From: Mermis nigrescens
Lineage: Eukaryota > Nematoda > Enoplea > Mermithida > Mermithidae
Assembly (NCBI GenBank): GCA_036768485.1
Contig: JAVLUZ010000352.1
Location: 186,001-250,000 of the forward strand
Reading direction: 5' to 3'
Length of the DNA stretch: 64,000 bases
The translations under genes were made by a program, and so were the position numbers. Numbering within the stretch: the stretch's first letter is position 1; the number at the start of each line of letters is the position of its first letter. Under the pieces are notes generated by a model that saw only the letters and a program-made list of their open reading frames with translations, searched no databases and was not told the origin of the DNA. This document shows, piece after piece, positions 32,367 through 44,600 of the stretch.

Positions 32367-33545
32367 GCTTAGAACGCGGCTTCAAGCTAACATTTGTTTT
32401 TTAGGTTTATTTCGCGTTGAAATTTCTCGCACGCCACATGATTTCGCGTCTTTATTTAGAAAATCTTGGTTGAAGAGAATTCAAAAGATCAAATTTTCGG
32501 ATGAAATATGCCGGAAAATTATTAAAAACATTTATTTTTGATATGCTAAATGTAGGTCGTTGAACTGTATTTTCAAAGAACTCTTATACTCTTATTCAAA
32601 ATTTTAAATTTTTAAATGTTTAAGAATTTTAATTATCTCAGAACAATTTTTGTTTAGAATTTGACAAATTAATTTAACTGCTGGTCTTTTTGTTATCCTG
32701 TTTATGATTTCGAATTGATGAAATGGCAGTTTTAAGGCTTAAAATTGCTAAGTTGCTGCAACAATTTAGCTTTTCTTTATTCAACTGTGTCTCATTGTAC
32801 AGAAATATCATATTGTAGGCATGTAATCCTATTTAAGCATTAATTGTCGACTTTTGATTGATTGATAATTTTTGTTATTTATGAAATTTTGAGAATAAAA
32901 CTATCTTTTCAACCGACATAATGTCATATTACATGGAGGTTTGAAGTTTGACAGGAGCCAAAATTAAAATTACCACGTTTTCTTACGAGAATTCATTTTT
33001 TTAAAGTTTCTCTCGTAAAACTGGAAAATTTTTGAGAAAAATGTGCCCAAAAAGGCGAAAAACCCATGGAAATGAAAAAAGGTGCTTGGCTTGGTTAAAA
33101 AAAAAAGTCGGCGATTTCGCCGATTCCGGGTTGGTCTACTGGATTCTCAAGGGATTCTAAACCCCTTCCCACGCCGATGAGTGCATGCAGATGTATGTAC
33201 TTTTACTGCTCGCACCCCTGGCCAAGAAAAACTGTCTACGGAGCTATGGACCTGAGTATTTCTTGACTAGGGATGCGAAGCGCAATGGCCAATCAAGCTT
33301 ATTAAATTCACTTTTGTTTGAGCTTTCAAACTCTTAACGATAGCTTGAAGGGGCAAAACTGACCAATGCAATATGATCAGAATATGACTTTTAGTGTTTT
33401 TGCATGAATTTAGGAATTCTTTCGTTTTTTAATACCATGTTTTTAATTAACTTGTCGGTCTAATGTGGTGGTCGAGCGCATCCTTCGCGCTCACTAGCTA
33501 CTCACCAGAGACCAGATTTTTGAAGTATGGACAGCTTAAAATCAA
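32367..33545. other. DNA between Rx and ILKAP, no gene seen
   Basis: No supported exon. A family E-like patch may lie around 33100-33250. Confidence 0.35.
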
Positions 33546-33810
33546 TTATAGTCTGTTCCATTCCAAACGGCCCATTTTTATAAAGTCATGTTACTGTATT
33601 TGGTTTTCCATTGCACAAATGGATTCTGCATTTAATGCTCTCTTACCGTATGGTAGCTTTGAACTCTTTTTAATGATGTTCAATGTGCTTTGTTCAACAT
33701 GCAGCGCACCTAAAAAGCTGCTGCAAGTGTGTACCTAAACCGCAAACTATTCTGCTACAGTAATTAACCGTTAATCGAAAATTGGCCGTTTGGAATGGAA
33801 GAGACTATAG
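33546..33810. mobile_element. Small foldback element, family G copy 2
   Basis: The ends ATAGTCTGTTCCATTCC and GGAATGGAAGAGACTATAG pair over about 24 bp including AAACGGCC/GGCCGTTT. Confidence 0.75.
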
Positions 33811-34029
33811 TGCAAGCGAATCAAGTGTTCCTGCGGAGGTTTTGACCCCTACAAAATGATTGCAACCCTAAAACTGTCGATTTTCTGAGAAATAAATCGT
33901 TTAATGTTCTGTTTAAGCTTGCTTTAGCTATATTTGATTCGAAAGTGTCCAATTTTTCGGCGCTTCGCGCCTATTTTTTGACAATATTTCTTAGAATTTT
34001 GTCAAATCATTTTATGTTTGTATGTTCTA

Positions 34030-34240
34030 TAGTCTATTTCACGAAACCCTGTGCATGAATTACAATTTCCGAATCAGTGCGAATCGATTACAAAAGTGGT
34101 TTAAACTAAAACAAGAATCACAATACTGTGAAAAAGCAATTGATAAGCAAATGTATGAAGTTTTACTATATAAAATTGTATTACGTAGGCTGCCTAGAAG
34201 CCACCTTCATAGCTACTCGCTTCAGTGCTGAAAATTCATT
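34030..34240. repeat. Diverged dispersed repeat, family H copy 1
   Basis: Shares an ordered series of short blocks with 42410-42610: GTGCA-AATTACAA, GGTTTAAAC, TGATAAG and CACTGAAAATT. Also begins with a family G-like TATAGTCTATTTCACG. Confidence 0.6.
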
Positions 34241-34465
34241 TCCAAGCACAAAGTTACGTGAAATACATAAACAAAAAAACGAGTACCGTTTGAAACGTCA
34301 AAAAACTGGTTTTTCGACTTGTACCAACCTATGGTCTTCTAAGTCCAAAAATGCACTTTTAAAAAACTTTTCGACGCTGCTCCCACACAATCCCTAATGA
34401 ATTTTCAGTCCAATCGTTCGAGCTATCCAAGGGTTAACTCAATTACAAGATTTACGGAATAACTG

Positions 34466-34912
34466 CAGTCTGTTTCACATAACTTCGGTCATAAATTTTA
34501 AAACTATCTCAGTTGACATTTTGCGATTGTGGCATTAGATCTGATCGGTCTACGTTTTGGCGCCAGCAGCTTATAAATTATTCTAACTAAATCAATTTTA
34601 AAGCAATTTTAAAATAAATTATATATTCAGAAAGCAGGTATCTACAAGCTACAAAATAGCATATTGTTCTTTTCGATTCAATGAGTAATCATTTGTGTAC
34701 GACTGAAAAACTGTAGAAAATCTATTGCATTTTTAGATGCTTTTACTTATCTCACTAAATTCAAAAATTTTCTAAGTTATTAATAATATTACAAAGAATG
34801 TGGCGCCAAAACGTACCATTCCGAGATATGATATATTAATTATCGCAACCCTCGGCTTACTGTCAATGAAAATTCTTAAAATTTATGCACGAAGTAATGT
34901 GAAATAGACTAC
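34466..34912. mobile_element. Foldback element, family G copy 3
   Basis: AGTCTGTTTCACATAAC and GTGAAATAGACT are inverted ends, and the adjacent TCATAAATTTTAA pairs with TTAAAATTTATG further in. About 450 bp. Confidence 0.7.
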
Positions 34913-34981
34913 ATATAAAAATAAGCTAAAAATCGAATAAGCACTGCTTCATGCAACTACAATACGAGTAAATGGGTATAC

Positions 34982-35310
34982 CAGGAGTGCACAACATTGG
35001 AGTGAAATTTTAACGGGCCTTTTTTGGACTCAAAAACGGCGGATTCACGCCAAACACATCCTGACATCCTGTTTTCCGGCGTAAAATATTAAAACTAGAA
35101 AAAAACGAATCAATTGAAGAAATTTAGTGAAGAGTATATGGCGAAAAACGCCGAAAATTTGTCACTTTTGAGCAGATAGCTAAGAAACGCCGAAAACAGT
35201 AACTTTTTATATAATCTTCTTACAAATTTTGTAAAATCGAGAATTCTGCGGGTAAGGGGGTAAAAAAGTTCCTTGGGGGCGGGTGAGAAAACCCCGTAAG
35301 ATCATGTGTG
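34982..35310 (+). mobile_element. Family D MITE, copy D5
   Basis: Runs CAGGAGTGCACAAC to AAGATCATGTGTG and contains the ATTCACGCCAAACACATC block. Flanks GGGTATAC and GTACCTAC match at 5 of 8. Confidence 0.65.
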
Positions 35311-35530
35311 GTACCTACCTACAGAGTTAAAGTGCAAACTGCGTGCGCTCGACTTCCCGATTCCTTTACACTAAGGATAAAATCATAGCGTTCCTTATTT
35401 TTATTTAAAGCGTCTCACGAAATGCTGAACAATTTTGCAGAGGCAGGGAAATTTGAACAAGCGTTTGTTTACTTTTGTAACAATATCAGACAACAAAAAT
35501 TAACGCAATAAAAGACGAAATAAAGATGGC

Positions 35531-35683
35531 TCAGTCGACCGCGTGACTTAATTTCACCAAAACCACCGTCACGTTATCTCCGCTGCCTCGTTTTACGGCT
35601 TCAGCTGCCAATTTACTGCAAACCCATTCGTTTTGCAGCTGCTCCGTCGATTTTTCGTCCAACGAATTTTTATCAAAAACATG
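35531..35683 (-). CDS. ILKAP: ILKAP last exon
   Basis: The acceptor ATTATTTTTAG starts the exon in phase 0. It encodes VFDKNSLDEKSTEQLQ, WVCSKLAAEAVKRG and SGDNVTVVLVKLSH, then AVD and TGA. It holds the C-terminal metal-binding Asp of the SGDN motif. Confidence 0.93.
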   Translation of the reverse strand, partial: HVFDKNSLDEKSTEQLQNEWVCSKLAAEAVKRGSGDNVTVVLVKLSHAVD

Positions 35684-38600
35684 CTAAAAATAATCAAATT
35701 ATAATCTTATTTTTAAATTGAAATCATTTTAAAATTTAAATAAAAAAATTCTATTAAATTTTAAACTTAAACAATACTGAAGTGTTAGGCATATGTCTTA
35801 TATACTGGCTCGAAATTATGGGTGGAGGACTGCGGCTATTTTTTTAAGGAAAAGTATATTCAAAAAACGCACGTTTCTGCCAAAAATGGAGGTTATCGAA
35901 AATTTTCCGTCTTCGGAGGGGGCTGGGGGAACTCGGCTTAATTCGGACGAAAGGTATGGCCAAAAACGCACGTTATTTGCCTAAAATGGGGGTAACAATT
36001 TTTCTGTTTCCGGGGATGGGTCAACCAACTTTGGTTGGGGCGGGCGGCACCAAAATTCTAGTAGAGGGAGGGGGTGCCAGATTTTTTCAAAGGTCAAAAA
36101 ATGACCTTTGAAATCGTGATATAGCGAAAAACACCATTTTTCAACGTTTCTCATCGAGCACTATCCATTGGCATCAAAAAATTGCGAAAAGACCTAAAAA
36201 AAATTTCAAAAATTGAGTTTTGGAGGGGGGAGGTATTTTGATTTCTGGGGGTGCACACCCGAACCCCCCCCCCCGCCCAGGTATGCTCCCATCCCCCTAT
36301 CACACTCACAGCAGTATAGGCTTAAGCGCCCGAAGTTTCCGCACTTTGGTTGTAGATACCAAAAAAGCTTTACACAATCGAATGGTGGAGTCCAATTAGG
36401 TACAGCACGAACACCTTTAAACCACTATCTTTTAGCCAGTTTAAATTTTTCTAGGAAAATTTATAAAACTGTACAAAGCCGGTAGGAGTCGTTATGAAGA
36501 AATCGAAAATTCGTATCTAATCGTGCGAGCCTAAAGTTCTAATACTTTGAAATATTCTTGTTTAAAATTTTTATCACTTTACCAGTTTCAAATAGGTAAT
36601 TGTTGCACATTAGCACTTTCTTCTTTTTTTTAAATTTGTCATTCCTTTAAATTTTATAATTTTAAAAATATTTCAAGAGGGATGCAACGGGTGCCCGAAC
36701 TCGAATAAGCTGAACTCGACCATAGATGGGCCGCACCAAAGTAGTTCTGGGAGGGGTGTGCAAGATTTTTTCAAAGGTCAAAAAGTGGCTTTAAAAATGG
36801 TGGTATGCACACCTGGTCGTGGGGGGAGGGGGGGTTTGGGGGGTAAGCACCCCCCAGAAATCAAAATACCCCCCAGAATTCAATTTTTGAAAATGTTTTT
36901 CGTTTTTTTCGCAATTTTTTGATGCCAATGGATAGTGCTTGATGAGAAACGTCGAAAAATGGTGTTTTTATCGCCATACCACCATTTTTAAGGCCATTTT
37001 TTGACCTTCAAAAAAATCTTGCACCCCCCCAGAATTTTCTTGCTGCCCACGTATGGTGGTATGGCTAAGAAAACACCATTTTTCAACGTTTCTCATCGAG
37101 CACTATCCATTGGCATCACAAAATATTGCGAAAAAACAGAAAAAAATTTCAAAAATTGAATTCTGGGGGTTATTTTGGTTCCTTGGGGGGGCATACCCCT
37201 AATCTATCCATGCAAAGGTGTGATCGGCACTGTTTGGGCATATACAGGGTGGCGCACGTATCTATTCCATATTTTGCATATTTTGTTCGACATCTTTTAT
37301 TTAGACAACATTAAATTTTACCAGATTAGAAGGTAAACACACAAGTTTTATTACCCGAAGTTTTACACTGTCAAAATTTATACTTCAAGAGTACAAAACT
37401 TATGTGCGATTATGATCATTTCGGGAAAATTCAAATTACGCCAACAACAACAGCAGAACATTCCAGCGCACTTCAACTTTAACAACGTTAAGAAGGAAAG
37501 TAATGCAATTTTAAATTTTTGAATGTTGGAATAGTGCATTTTGTATATACACATTGGCTTTCATAAATTACGAAGAAAAAAATGACATAGCGACCTAAAA
37601 TTCTAGGCTTTCAGGGACGTAGCTGGCCGTCCTATTTCGAGGGGGCAACACCAATTTTTGGGGGGACTAAGCCCCAAAAAAGCCAAAAATAGCACAAAAT
37701 AAAGAGTAAAAAATCCTATTTTTCTGAATTTTGGGGGGTCCGGACCCCCCTTCCCTCCAGAGATACGTACCTGTAGGCTTTATCCACCTTCCATGGCCTC
37801 AGAACGTCGCATTGACATAGAGCAAGAAAACTACCTTTCACTGTTCAAGGATACTTTTTATCCATTCTTTGTCCTACTTTAGGTTTCTTATCCTCAAAAT
37901 TTCATATTTTCTCTAACTTATAGTCAAAAATACCCCCCCCACTCAAGCCCCCATATATGTGTCTAATAGGCAGTGAACAAGTATGTAAGATTGATATTGG
38001 CATTGTAAACATGTAGGTTTACTAACGTAAAAGAAGTACTTACACTATTCTATTTACATAACATGCAACGGCTCTAAATTGGGGGGTCCCGGCCATACGT
38101 GGGCAGCAAGAAAATTCTGGGGGGGTGCAAGATTTTTTTGAAGGTCGAAAAATGGCCTTAAAAATGGTAGTATGGCGATAAAAACACCATTTTTCGACGT
38201 TTCTCATCAAGCACTATCCATTGGCATCAAAAAATTGCGAAAAAAACGAAAAAAAAATTTCAAAAATTGAATTCTGGGGGGGTATTTTGATTTCTGGAGG
38301 GGGTATTTTGGTTTCTGGGGGGGTGCATACCCCCTTCAAACCCCCACGCCCAGGTGTGGTCCCGGCCATATTTAGGGGGGGTGAATGATCTACAATTATT
38401 GGCCAAAAACGGACAAAAAACGCCTAAAAACGTAAAAACGGCTAAAAAATTCGATTTTTTCCAAAAAATGGGGGGAGGGTCAAACATTTTACGGCTTTCC
38501 GGGGATGGGGAGGGGACATCCAATTTTAGGTGGGGGATCCCCCATCCCCCTGTTACGTGTATGCATGCATTAGTTTATTATGCGTACCTATGTGTTTACT

Positions 38601-41600
38601 GAACTACCCTAACCCAAATAAACATGAGTGAGCTAGCCGAACTCGAACCGAAATTACACTCAGATTCACTACCCATTGCATCCACACCTGGGCACCCCCG
38701 AGAAATCAAAATATCCCCCCAACCCCCGAATTCAATTTTTGGAATTTTTTCTCGCAATTTTTTGATACTAATGGATAGTGCTCGATGAATAAAGTTGAAA
38801 AATGGTGCTTTTCGCCATACCACCATTTTTAAGGCAATTTTTTGATCTTTCAAAAATCTAGCACCCCCAAAATTTTGGTGCCGCCCACCTAGGGTTGCAT
38901 CCCTGTATTATAATGCTATTTCTAATAATAGCATTGTTTTTTCCAGCAAACCTTTTCAGATTCTTCCTGAGCATTGGCGACAAAACTTAACACTTCCTGA
39001 TTAGAAAACGTCTTCCAAAGTCCATCGCACGCAATTAAAATGTACCTGCGAGAAAGAAATGAAACCGATTTATTAAAAATATTTAGAAAAATGAATAAAA
39101 AATTTAAAAAACTTATTTCGAGAAGAGCGGACAAAAAGTAAAACATTTCAATGAAAGTTCAATTTCTGCTACATATACATAGGAAAGCTACATAAAAATT
39201 GTCAAAATTTTTAATTAGTAGTATGAAGTATGGCCCCAAGCACACCTGGGCGCGGGGCGGGGGTTTGGGGTATGCAACGCCACCCCCCCCGAGAAACCAA
39301 AATACCCCCAGAATTCAATTTTTGAAATTTTTTCCCGTTTTTTTCGCAATTTTTTGATGCCAATGGATAGCGATCGATGGGGAACGTTGAAAAATGGTGT
39401 TTCCTCGCCATGCCACCATTTATAAGGCCTTTTTTGACCTTTGAAAAAATTTTAAACCCCCCCAGAACTTTATTGCCACACACCTATGGCCGCAAGGCAT
39501 ATTTCGGCCAAAATTCGAACGAGAAGCCGAAGGGGAAAAGGTGGGCCAACCTAAAACGTTTGATGGGGCGTAAAAAACGAGTGAGAGGAGTACAAAAACG
39601 AGTGAAACAAAAAATAAATCACAAAATTTAAAAAATTGAAATTCTGGGAAGATGGAAACAAAAATTCTCCTAAAGCGCTTTTTTTGGGGGGCTCAAAAAC
39701 GAAGGATACGCATCAAAAACATCATTTTTCTGCGTTTCTGATCACGTTCTATTCTTGTAGAATGTGAAAAATGAAAAAAATTTCCAACGAATATTAAAAA
39801 AGTTTAAGTAAATGGAACAACATGGTCAAAAAGGAACAAATGGCGCGAAGCGCCGAAAATTTGATATTTTTCAGCGAACAAATATCACCACCTTTTTCAA
39901 TTTTTTTCTGGAAAATCGTAAACCAATGGGGTTAAAACATTTCTGGGGGTGCTTAAAACCCCTGAATTTCCTTAGATCATGCGTGGTAACAGGCATACGT
40001 GTTGTTGTGGAAGGAATGTGTTGCAGGCACGTAGCTGGTTGTCCTATTCTGGGGGGACCAACACTGACAAAGCCCAAAAAGACCAAAAATAGAACGTTTA
40101 AAAAGTCCTATTTTTCCGATTTTTCTAAATCTGAGGGGTCCGAACCCCCCATTCTCCCAGAGATACGCACCTGGAGGGTTGGGGGCATAAATGATCTTGT
40201 GGGAGGGGTCTCGACCCGCAGAAAAATTTTCACCCCCTTAAACATTTTTTCACCCATCGCAAAATTTTTTAACCCCCCAGAGTTGGCGATTTCTTAAAAG
40301 TTCCCAAGAATTTTCAAAAAACTTGTAGAAAAGATGCTTTTTTAGCGTTTTAGCTATGTATTTGCTCAAAAAGGCCAAATTTTCGGCGCTTCGCGTCATT
40401 ATACTCATGTTTTGACTACATTTTAATCGATTTGTTCCGATTTTTTCGAATTTTCTATGTTTATATGCTGTAGAAAGATATAGCATCGTCAGAATCGCTG
40501 AAAAACGATCATTTTGACGCGCACCTACCACTTTTGGACCCAAAAAGGCACTTCATAATTTCAGCCCCACCCAGAATTTCCATGCTGTGCATGTATGGTC
40601 GGGGGGTTTCAACCAAAAATTATGAAAGTGTGCCGTTTTTAGCTCGTTTTCGGCTCAAAAGTGTCAAATTTTCGACGCTTCGCCCCATATACACCTTTTT
40701 GGAAACGTTTTCATGGTCTAGAAAGAACAAACATTATCCTGAACGTCAAAAAAACTGCGGTTTCAACGTGAAACCATCGTTTTTGCCCGAAAAGGTGACT
40801 TTTCAAAAACTTCTCGGCCTGACCACCCCCAGAATTTCCATGCTGTACATGTACGGTAACAGGACCTAATTAACATTTACATATTTATGTTTAAGAACCT
40901 GTCTTGCTCCGTAAGGGTGCAGCGTCTGACGTCAGGAATGCACGTGACGCCATGATTTTTGTACTGGCCATCGCCAATAGATCGGGACACTTCCAGTTGT
41001 CCCAAAATCCGGCCATCCCTCGAAATAAGGGTAAAAATTTCTATGCTTGATTATTGTAATACGTGTACTTAGGGGGCGGATTTAAGGCGGCGGGGGGGGG
41101 CGGCGGTTGCCTCCCCCAATGGACCAAAAATATTTGGCGAGATAAGGAATGGATATGTAATTTGCAATAATTTTTGGCTGTCAGTGATCACAGTCTCTCA
41201 ATTTCGCGCCGGATAATACCTGCCAATGAAATTAATTTACTTTCATGGCGACCTAGAAGCTAATTTTTGCTCATGGACTATATTCTAGAACAATTTCAAG
41301 TGCAAAAACAGCCATTTCAGCGCAGATTTCTGTATTTCCAAGCATAACTTTTCAAAATTTTCGACGTTCGCATCAAATACTTCGAATATAGCAAATCGAG
41401 GAGTAAATTGAGCTTCTGAATGCCTTTTCGCCTAAATTTCTCTGATTTTCCGGCGATTCGCGCTGGATTTTCGCTGATATCAACCAAATTTAACGATTTT
41501 TTGGCACAAAATTGTCGAAAATTTTGAAATTTGTAGGAAAAATGTTGCGTCGAAAATGATTTCAAATAAAAAGATACAGAGTAAAACGCCGAAAAAAAAG

Positions 41601-44600
41601 CTACATATTTCGCAAGTGAAGGGCAAATTTTCAAACCCATGTTTTACTGCTTAAAAAAAGTTAGGGTACCGCCCCCGAAGGGAAATCCTATATCCGCCAC
41701 TGCGTATTTATAGGTATGCATGCGCAGTGTGCAGTGGCGGATCCAGAATTTTTCTAAGGGGGAGGGCGGTACCCCTGAGGGAGTGGGGCGGAACCATGAC
41801 TTGGGCGGAAAAATTAGCCGTTTTAACCCAAAAATCGCTCAAAATCGCTTAAAAATCCTTAATTTTGCGCACTATTTTGAACCAATGGGGGAGTGCGGCC
41901 GCCCCCCACCCCCGCCCCATTTTAATCCGTCCCTGGCAGTATGTGCTGAATTAGCATTCCATGTTTCAAATTTTATTAGAATTGTCAAATCTGATCCCAT
42001 CTCAATGAAATTTTGCACGACTGTATGCTACAAGGATACAAATTTTACCTGGTAAAAATATATATTATTTTAATAATAATTAGGCATACCGGTAAAAGTT
42101 GACCTGAACCAGAAAAACACTTCAAAGCAAAATTTCTAGCGGCAAATAATCGATAATATCTCTGACTATCAGTCAAAAAATTTTGTGAAGGAACAGTCAG
42201 CCGTTCATTTTAGCAAGAATAAATTAAAATTATAATTAAAAATTTACATTTAATTTAAAATTAAAAGAAACATTAGCAATTAATAATAAAAATTGATTAT
42301 TTAATTTAGAGTAGATTAAAAATTCAAAAAATTATTCAATTAGTTTTAGGCCGTATCTCTATTATTATATCTATCCTACGTACAGTAGGTATATCTGACG
42401 TACCCTTGTGCACAAATTACAACTTACAAAACAGTGTAAACCGGTTATACACAAAATTGGTTTAAACAGAAGTAACAATCATGGTATTGTGCACAGCAAC
42501 TGATAAGAATATTAAATTTAATCGTGTAAAGCATTTCTACTGTACCTACCCCGCCTGAAAACCGTCTTCTGTAGATATTTTTTGAACACTGAAAATTTAT
42601 TTTCATACATTTTGAAATAATTTTTACATTACTGAATTTTTTAAAATATTTTCATATAATGTTCCATAAACCCATTATTTTTAATAAAATAAGACTATAG
42701 TTCGATAAAGGAAGCACAAAAATCAATGAAATTTACTTCACAACACCACCCGCCTTTTGAATGCGCATTCGTTCTTCGAATTTGGACGGATTGTGATCTA
42801 TGGTGAGGGTAAGTGGAATACATTTTTGTTCCTCGGGTTTATATCGGCATAATATTGCCTGAAAAACCCACAATTTACAAGATAACGAGTCTGTGGGCAT
42901 AAACAGGGGGACGGCCGCCACCTTAGACCCAAAATAAACTTTGAAAGGTAGGACAATGCACGGAATATAATGAAAATAATGATAAATTATTACGGTAAAA
43001 AATAGTAGTGAAAATCTCAACATTTTCGGCGCCGCCATAGAATCGTTATTTTCTACAAGTCTGTCTCAAGTGTGGCCAAAAAATGTCACGTTTTACAGCC
43101 TGACGTCAAAAAATGCACTTTATTTTGTGCCCCGGCGAAGATGTCTCGAAATATAGGGTCACCAATTCGCGGACCGCCCCCCCCTCCTGAAATATCCTGC
43201 GTACGCTCCTGTATATGAGTATCGTACATTTGATACCAGGCACGTAGCTGGACGTCCTATTTCGGGGGGACCATAATCAATTTCGGGGGGAGGCGGGGAC
43301 TAAGGCAAAAAAGGCCAAAAATAGCACAAAATAACGTTTAAAAAGTCATATTTGTCGATTTTTTCTAAATTGGGGGTCCGAACCCCCAGTCCCCCAGAGA
43401 TACGTGCCTGTTCGATACACAGCATGTGCACTTCGTGCCATGAAAATTCCACTCTTAACAATCGTTAAGTCGCTAAGGGTTACCATTATACAGATGTACA
43501 GTATGAAAGGTCTTTTATATGTCATCCGGTCAGCTTTTTTAAAACAAAACAGCATCAGAAAGTCGCACAAAGGTAAAAAGCGTTAAAAGTATGTTAATCA
43601 ACAGTTTTTTCTTGATCAATTTCGAGCACTTTTGAAAAAATTTTCATTTTATCAATTTTTAGGTTTTATTTCACCTTGTCTTTCCCAAAAAAATGTCCGT
43701 CTTTCAATTTTGGAGGCACAGGTGCATAACTCAGGGTAAGCAGGAGGAGTGGGGGTAAAATCCCAGAAATCCAAAACAGCAAAAAAATTAACGTTCACGA
43801 TTTTTTCCTGTTTAAACGACTGAAGTGGTCAAAAAACCTATTGAACGTTTTTTCGTGGTAATATTTTTAGTCCATCTTGAATACATTGAATTACTTTAAA
43901 TACTAAAAAATAGAGAAATTGATCAATTTTGGGCGCCTATTAAGTAATACAACGCGAAGCGCCGGAAATTTTGACATTTTACTGCTTTTGACCTCAAAAA
44001 TGATGCAAAAACCGTCCCGTCAGCTCAAAATCGCCGAAGAGTATCTGCCTGACTGACCCTTCAGCAGGGGAATAAAGCCCCTCACCCCTATGTGCACGTA
44101 GGTTCGGAGGCCTAGACACCCAAATCCCCCACGTGCATGTCTGTTTGCCATGCCTATATTATACTGTAGGATGTCATCGTACATTTTAACACTGCAACTT
44201 CAAAATATACGATGACATCCCGCAAATTCCTATGTTTACAACTAAACATCACATTATTCTGGGGGATCGAAAATCCAGAGTGCCTTTCTGAGGCCCAAAA
44301 ATGGTGGGTAAGCGTCAAAAACATCGTTCTTCGACGTTTCTGACGATGCTCTATTTTTCTAGAGCATAAAAACATGAAAAATTTCATAGAAAAAGTCGAA
44401 AAAATTGGAAAAATACCGTCAAAACATGAGTGAAATGGCTCGAGCGCGCCGAAAATTTGACACTTTTGAGCAGATAGTTAGCTAAAAACGCTCAGAAAAG
44501 CAACTTTTCTACAAATTGTTTAGAAAATTTTTGGGAACTCTCAAAAGATAGCGAATTCTGGGGGTAGGGGTAAAACAAATTTAGGGAAGGGGTGGTGAAA

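Noticed and set aside
36213..36485. Open frames with repeated 'FLKFFFVFFSRNF' or 'HQKIAKK' peptides in many places
   Set aside because: They fall on family A MITE copies in all orientations. The similarity is that of a non-coding repeat, not of a protein family.
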